From NCBI GenBank assembly GCA_963693085.1, contig OY856409.1:1621411211-1621475210 (forward strand): a stretch of DNA of 64,000 nucleotides, given 5' to 3'. Of the stretch, positions 59,513 through 64,000 are shown piece after piece. The position numbers and the translations under genes are program-made. The stretch is from Alisma plantago-aquatica. Its lineage: Eukaryota > Streptophyta > Magnoliopsida > Alismatales > Alismataceae. The first letter of the stretch is position 1, and the number at the start of each line of letters is the position of its first letter. The notes beneath the pieces were generated by a model that was given only the letters and a program-made list of their open reading frames with translations, searched no databases and was not told where the DNA came from.

Positions 59513-60134
59513 GAGAAGAATGGGAGCTGAAACTAGAGAAGATAACCACTTAAAATCATCTAACCACCAAGGGAAATGAGGGAAAGGAGCTAGGAAGGTC
59601 AAACGAGTGCTAGATAGGGCTAGGAAAGGGAAGGTTGGGGCTAGGATTGAGAGCTTGAGAGAGATAGAGAAGGAATTGGTCGACTTTTTTCTAGTTGAGA
59701 GGGAGAATAGTAAGCCAAAACCAATTTAAGATTTGTTCCATCCCGGCCATTAGTCGAGTTTTGTGAGATGGAAACTCAACCAAAGGGCTTTTACAAAAGC
59801 CCTTGGCCACAAATCGATCGAGTTGCCTACTCGACCGATAGAAGTCCTATCCTAACTTTATAAATCTTAGTTTCTAGCCATTCGAGTGCTGATCAAATTT
59901 ATTTCTCTAGTCCATTTTGCATTTTAGACATACATAGGCACATATCACTCATCATTGGGTAATATTTAGAAAAAAACAAGCATTTGTGAAAAATACCCAA
60001 AACAAGCAAAAAGGAACAAGGCAAAAGAACATGATATTTTAGCACTTTAGCAAGAAAGGATGATCAAGACATGAGCAAAGCATATAGGATAGATGACAAC
60101 TAACTAGACGGAAGATCGGATTCATCTAAAGTAG

Positions 60135-60964
60135 TTATAAGAAGTTGGATCTAATGAAATTAAATTGCTCTCTAGATATAGGTTTAGTAAAAATGTTCAC
60201 AAACTGATTTTCTGTGTCCACATGCGTAATATAAATATCCTTCTTGGCAATGTGATCATAAACAAAATGATGACAAACCTTTATATGATTGTATCTACAA
60301 TGCAATATAGGATTATAAGATAAATTGATTGCACTAGTATTATTATGATAGATAACAGAAGCATAAAAATAAATGTTAAAGTCTTGGAGCATTTTCTTCA
60401 TCCATAGAACCTGGGCACAACAACTTTTGGCTGTAATGTATTCAGCCTGAGTAGTTGATAGAGCCACTATGCTTTGTTTCTTGGAAAACAAGACACCAAG
60501 CATGGTCCTAGGAGGAAGCAAGTGCCACTTGTGCACTTTCTATCAGTCTCACATCCGGTGTAATCATTATCATTATAAGCAGTAAAAGTAAAGTCCCTTG
60601 GCTTAGGATACCATAGTCCAAAATTTTGGGTTTTGGCTAAGTACCTCAAAATCCTTTTAACAACTATAAGATGTGGTTTCTTAGGATTTGATTGAAAGAG
60701 AGCACACAAGCCAACACCAAACATTATATCAGGTGTAGAGGCAGTTAAATAATGTAAACTTTCAATCATACCTCTATAGAGATTCTCATCCACTTTATCA
60801 CCTTCTTCATCTTTATCAAGTTTGGCATCCATCGACTTGGTGTTCTCCATCCCAAAGTGCTTGAGTAGATCACTTGTGTACTTGCCTTGGTTGATGAAGT
60901 TCTCATCTTTAGCTTTCTTGATTTGAAAGTTGATGAAGAAAGTAAGTTCACCCATCATGCTCAT
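60135..60964 (-). pseudogene. Copia RNase H and end of pol
   Basis: GELTFFINFQIKKAKDENF (60950) and YRGMIESLHYLTASTPDIMF (60770) link reverse transcriptase to RNase H. YNDNDYTGCETDRKCTSGTC (60570) is the usual D.D(W/Y)AG...R(K/R)STSG block. KKQSIVALSTTQAEYIT (60470) carries the ALSSTEAEY box with the catalytic Glu. HIKVCHHFVYDHI (60285) and NIFTKPISREQF (60160) are the standard end. A frameshift near 60500 splits it. Confidence 0.9.
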
Positions 60965-60976
60965 CTCAAACTCACT

Positions 60977-61650
60977 CTACATAAGATCACTAAAATCCTT
61001 GAAAAGATCAAGATTAGTTCCGCCAAAAAAGATATCATCAACATAAATTTGAATGATAAAAAAATTGTTATAAGAGTGTTTGAGAAAAAAGGTAGAATCT
61101 ACTTTGCCCATGATATAGTCATGATCTAACAAAAAGTTCTTTAGTTTTTCATACCATGCTCGAGGTGCTTGTTTAAGACCATAGAGAGCTTTTTGCAATA
61201 GATAAACATGGTTAGTTAAACTATCATGTTCAAAGCCGAGAGGTTGTGCAATATACACTTCCGCCTCAATTCTACCACTCAAAAATGCACTTTTAACATC
61301 CATTTGATATAGAAGGAAATTCTTATAACTAGCAAAAGCAATCAACATATGAATGGACTCAAGTCTTGCTACATGTGCATATGTCTCATCAAAATCTATA
61401 CTTCTTGCTGATTGTAGCCTTGAGCCACTAACCTTACTTTATTTCTTACCACCTTGTCACTTTCATCTAGCTTATTGTAGTAGACCCACTTGGTTTCAAT
61501 GATCTTTCTGTCACATGGTTTTGGTACTAGAGTCCACACTTGGTTTTTTTGGAATTGCTCCGGTTCTTCCTGCATGGCTAGGATCCACTCATCATCCCCA
61601 AGAGATTCTTTGACATTCTCTGGATCGAGTTGTGAGATGAAGGTTTTGTT
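60977..61650 (-). pseudogene. Copia reverse transcriptase
   Basis: WILAMQEEPEQFQKNQVWTL (61590) and KWVYYNKLDESDKVVRNK start the domain. QMDVKSAFLSGRIEAEVYI (61300), ALYGLKQAPRAWYEKL (61170) and the catalytic box YVDDIFFGG (61030) follow. There is a frame break between 61348 and 61396, where the usual DE.Y.PV.R link should be. The catalytic aspartates are present. The break inactivates it as it stands. Confidence 0.9.
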
Positions 61651-61908
61651 TGCTTGTTCCTTGTTGTAGGCAGCCCTCATCTTCACTCTTTTAGAGGGAT
61701 CACCTATGATTAGCTCTTTAGGATGATTCTTTGCAAATTGGGGGTTAGGATCCTTCTTTTCTTCATCTATTTCCTCTTCTTGAGTGGCCACCTCTTTTCC
61801 CTTTTGGGTGATGCTGAGTTCTTTCAAGATAGGAATTACTTCTTCTGCAACATCATCATTAGAAATATCCTTAGAAACAGAGGGGGTTAATCTTAATAAA
61901 TTTGACAT
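61651..61908 (-). pseudogene. Copia linker between integrase and reverse transcriptase
   Basis: This is an acidic, lysine-rich stretch (for example QEEEIDEEKKDPNPQF) without a fold of its own. That is usual between the two enzymes in Copia polyproteins. It continues into the reverse transcriptase frame. Confidence 0.7.
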
Positions 61909-62720
61909 TAATGAATTCTTCTACCTGAGATAGATCAATATTATACACTCTATAAACCTTGCTAGTTGTGCTATAGACAAGAAAGAAAGCCTTGTACAAT
62001 TTCAAATCAAACTTGTCAAGAGAATCTTTCATGTTATTAACAAAACAAGGACAACTGAAAATGTGAAAATAGTTGATAGAAGGCTTCCTACCACACCATA
62101 TCTCATAGGGGGTTTTCTTCAAAGAGGGATGTGTGAAAATTCAATTTTTTACAAAACATGAGGTACTAACGACTTCAGCCCAAAAATTCTTTAGAGTGTC
62201 ATACTCTAAAAGCATGGTCCTAGCCATTTCCTGTAGTGACCTATTGTTCCTCACTACCACCCCACTTTATTGAGGTGTTCGAGGTGAAGAAAAGTTATAT
62301 GCATATTCAGACTCTTCACAAAAATGTTCAAAAAGATAATTTTCGAATTCTCCCCCATGATCACTATCGATGGAAGCAATCTAGCAAGAAGCTTCACTTT
62401 CAAATCATTTGTAAAAGCTAGAGAAAACATCAAGAGTATTGCTTTTAGACACGAGAAATAAGGTCCAATGTATCAAGAGAAGTCATCAACCATAATAAGA
62501 CAATACTTGGAGCCATGAATCAATTGAGTTCTCATAGGTCCAAATAGATCAATATGGAGAAGTTCAAAAGCTCTCTTAAGGACTCCTTTGGATTTGAAGG
62601 AGGACTTAGTTTGCTTTCCTTGGATACAAGGTTGGGATTCCTCATCCTTTTTAAAATCCAGTTTGGGAAGTCGATTGACCCAATCCTTTTTTCTCAACTT
62701 CTTCAATTGATGCATATTTA
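61871..62720 (-). pseudogene. Copia integrase
   Basis: FELLHIDLFGPMRTQ (62570) and YCLIMVDDFS (62480) start the catalytic core. DHGGEFEN-like sequence lies near 62360 and a SSPRTPQ...G block near 62275. KKTPYEIWCGRKPSINYFHI (62120) and CFVNNMKDSLDKFDLK (62050) end the domain. The N-terminal zinc finger is partly degraded: only one of the two cysteines is clear near 62625. A stop after DDFS and a frameshift break it. Integrase inserts the element's cDNA into the genome. Confidence 0.85.
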
Positions 62721-63206
62721 CATGACCTAGCTGCCCAAAGAGAAATATAATTCAAATTGACTACAAGTCATCTACCAACAATAGGGTCAATAGAGTCAAG
62801 CACAATTACATAAACATTACAATTCCTAGTTCCCTTATATATGAAATTGTAAGTGAGGGAATCTAGGAGCAAGCATTCAAAAGAAGTAAATAGAACAAGG
62901 TAACAATTATCACATAATTGACTAACACTTATTAAATTTTAATGTAGGCCATCAAAAAAAAAAGAACATTCTTAATACATAAGGATTTACCTGCATCACC
63001 TCACCTTTTATCTTACCTTTCTTGTTGTCCCCCGAAAGTGATCAAGCCTCCTTTCTTCTTTGTGAAATTGTTAAAATGGGTTATATCACCTGCCATATGA
63101 TTTGTGCAGCCACTATCAACAGTCCATTTTCCTCTTTCGTATAAGAAAGGAGAGTGTCAGTTCCCAACTCAAACTTTGGGATCTGGTGTTAGCTTGGGGA
63201 CCCATT
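62721..63206 (-). pseudogene. Copia protease region
   Basis: VDSGCTNHMAGDIT on the minus strand (about 63078-63120) is the Copia protease active-site block (DSGC..HMTGD). A THFNNFTKKKGGLITFG-like stretch follows. The rest of the region, toward the integrase, is frame-broken. Confidence 0.75.
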
Positions 63207-64000
63207 TCATCTTTGGCTTGGCTCCCTTAGGCTTGTAAGGACAATAAGTAGAATAATTATCATCACTTTTGCAATGAGATAAATCATAAGGTTCTTAAAG
63301 CTAGAAGACTCTCCAATGGAAAGAGGAGTTTCCTTACTCTTTTTCTTACTATTTGCCTTGCTCTTGCCCTTACGAGCTCCCACTAAAAATCCTAAACCAC
63401 TAATACCACTTTTTTTGGTAGAATGGTCAGGAATTTCATTTAGGGATTTTATCCCTTTGAGGAATTTCAACAGAAAGGCTCTAAGTCTATGATTGTCATC
63501 AGTAAGAGATATAACAGTAGAAGACAATCTAGAAAGATCATCTCTAGAATGAACAAGGTCGGCCTATAAATAGAGGGATTTATTCAAATAAGAATCCTTT
63601 TCAAGAGAGATAGAGGCAACATCATTACTAGGAAAAATACGTCTAGAAGATAAATCATTAACTTGACCAAGTATCCTAGCACTTTCAGATTTAAGAAATT
63701 AAATTACTTTGAGATAAACATCTCTCTCATCTATAAGAGCATCAATAATAAGCTTAAGTTTAGCATTTTCACTTTTAAGTAACTCAAGCTAATTTAGGCA
63801 CTTTTGGTTATCTTCCTTAAGAGATGTAATAATCTTAAGATAGACAACATTCTCTACGTTAACTCCATTGTATTGGAGCTCAAGATCAATAAATTGGCCT
63901 TATAAGGAATCAATGCTCTCAATATGAATTTGCTCATTTTTCTCAAGAATATCAAGTTTAGCATACAAGTCATCAATAATTTTACTAAACCTCTTCTTTT
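63207..64000 (-). pseudogene. Copia gag, C-terminal coiled-coil part
   Basis: From the right edge leftward the minus strand gives IIDDLYAKLDILEKNE, LKEDNQ, LKSENAKLKLIIDALIDERD, then SRLSSTVISLTDDNHRLRAF (63527) and the lysine-rich GARKGKSKANSKKKSK (63370). The heptad-like layout matches the long gag tail of the other Copia element at 38530-38990. The capsid and first knuckle lie outside the window. There are stops at about 63560, 63700, 63790 and 63900. Confidence 0.7.

Larger units (their letters stand above)
55736..64000 (-). mobile_element. SIRE-type Copia element, partial (runs off the window)
   Basis: On the minus strand, reading from the right edge: gag C-terminal part, protease, integrase, reverse transcriptase, RNase H, an env-like third ORF, polypurine tract and 3' LTR. 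The integrase-before-reverse-transcriptase order defines Copia. A long extra ORF after pol is the mark of the SIRE (Maximus) lineage. The 5' LTR and most of gag lie beyond base 64000. All frames are broken. Confidence 0.85.

Noticed and set aside
61020..61129. Plus-strand frame at 60887-61129 and similar plus frames over pol
   Set aside because: Antisense to the Copia reverse transcriptase; the minus strand carries the catalytic motifs.

Overview
This window looks like nuclear DNA from a flowering plant, probably a monocot. The evidence is one spliced plant gene (a PIN2-type auxin efflux carrier) whose first exon is much richer in G+C than its surroundings, as is common in monocot genes. It sits at the left of about 58 kb of AT-rich, nested plant retrotransposon sequence. 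The monocot call is inference; I cannot name a species.

Layout, left to right. 1-190: 3' end of an RTE-clade LINE. 400-1015: a degenerate tandem repeat. 1015-2603: PIN2 upstream region, with a perfect 12-bp inverted repeat carrying auxin-response-like TGTCTC/GAGACA cores. 2604-5760: PIN2, six exons, 651 codons, apparently intact. 7163-8190: a possible hAT-like non-autonomous element. 11054-12976 and 18084-20025: two copies of a chimeric segment made of Gypsy reverse transcriptase on the plus strand plus L1 endonuclease on the minus strand. 16250-20503: a decayed plus-strand Gypsy, followed by what looks like a very long LTR from 20504. That LTR is split by a nested block at 23060-32086.

The nested block is the most unusual structure. 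A minus-strand Gypsy element has a roughly 3.55-kb LTR at 23060-26611, a decayed polyprotein and a primer-binding site at 30876-30887. Its other LTR is cut to about 0.3 kb and ends in a perfect 46-bp inverted copy of the LTR/primer-binding-site edge. Two bases later a complete Cassandra TRIM element begins (31249-32086), with 5S-rRNA-like sequence in both LTRs. The same five bases, ATACC, flank the outside of the whole block but neither component separately.

34640-43330: a decayed transposon gene with a Ulp1-like protease region, split by a complete Copia/SIRE-like element (36065-43175, target duplication CTATG) that keeps gag but no pol. 43331-50268: decayed LTR fragments and unassigned AT-rich DNA. 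50290-53143: a plus-strand L1 LINE with reverse transcriptase, zinc-binding region, RNase H and poly(A) tail. 53900-55735: a decayed minus-strand L1 LINE. About 55735 to the right edge: a minus-strand SIRE-type Copia element with LTR, a decayed env-like third ORF, RNase H, reverse transcriptase, integrase, protease and part of gag, running out of the window.

Only PIN2 looks like a working host gene. All transposon reading frames seen here carry stops or frameshifts. No tRNA gene, genuine rRNA gene, CRISPR array or bacterial feature was seen. Coordinates of decayed elements are approximate unless a boundary motif is stated.
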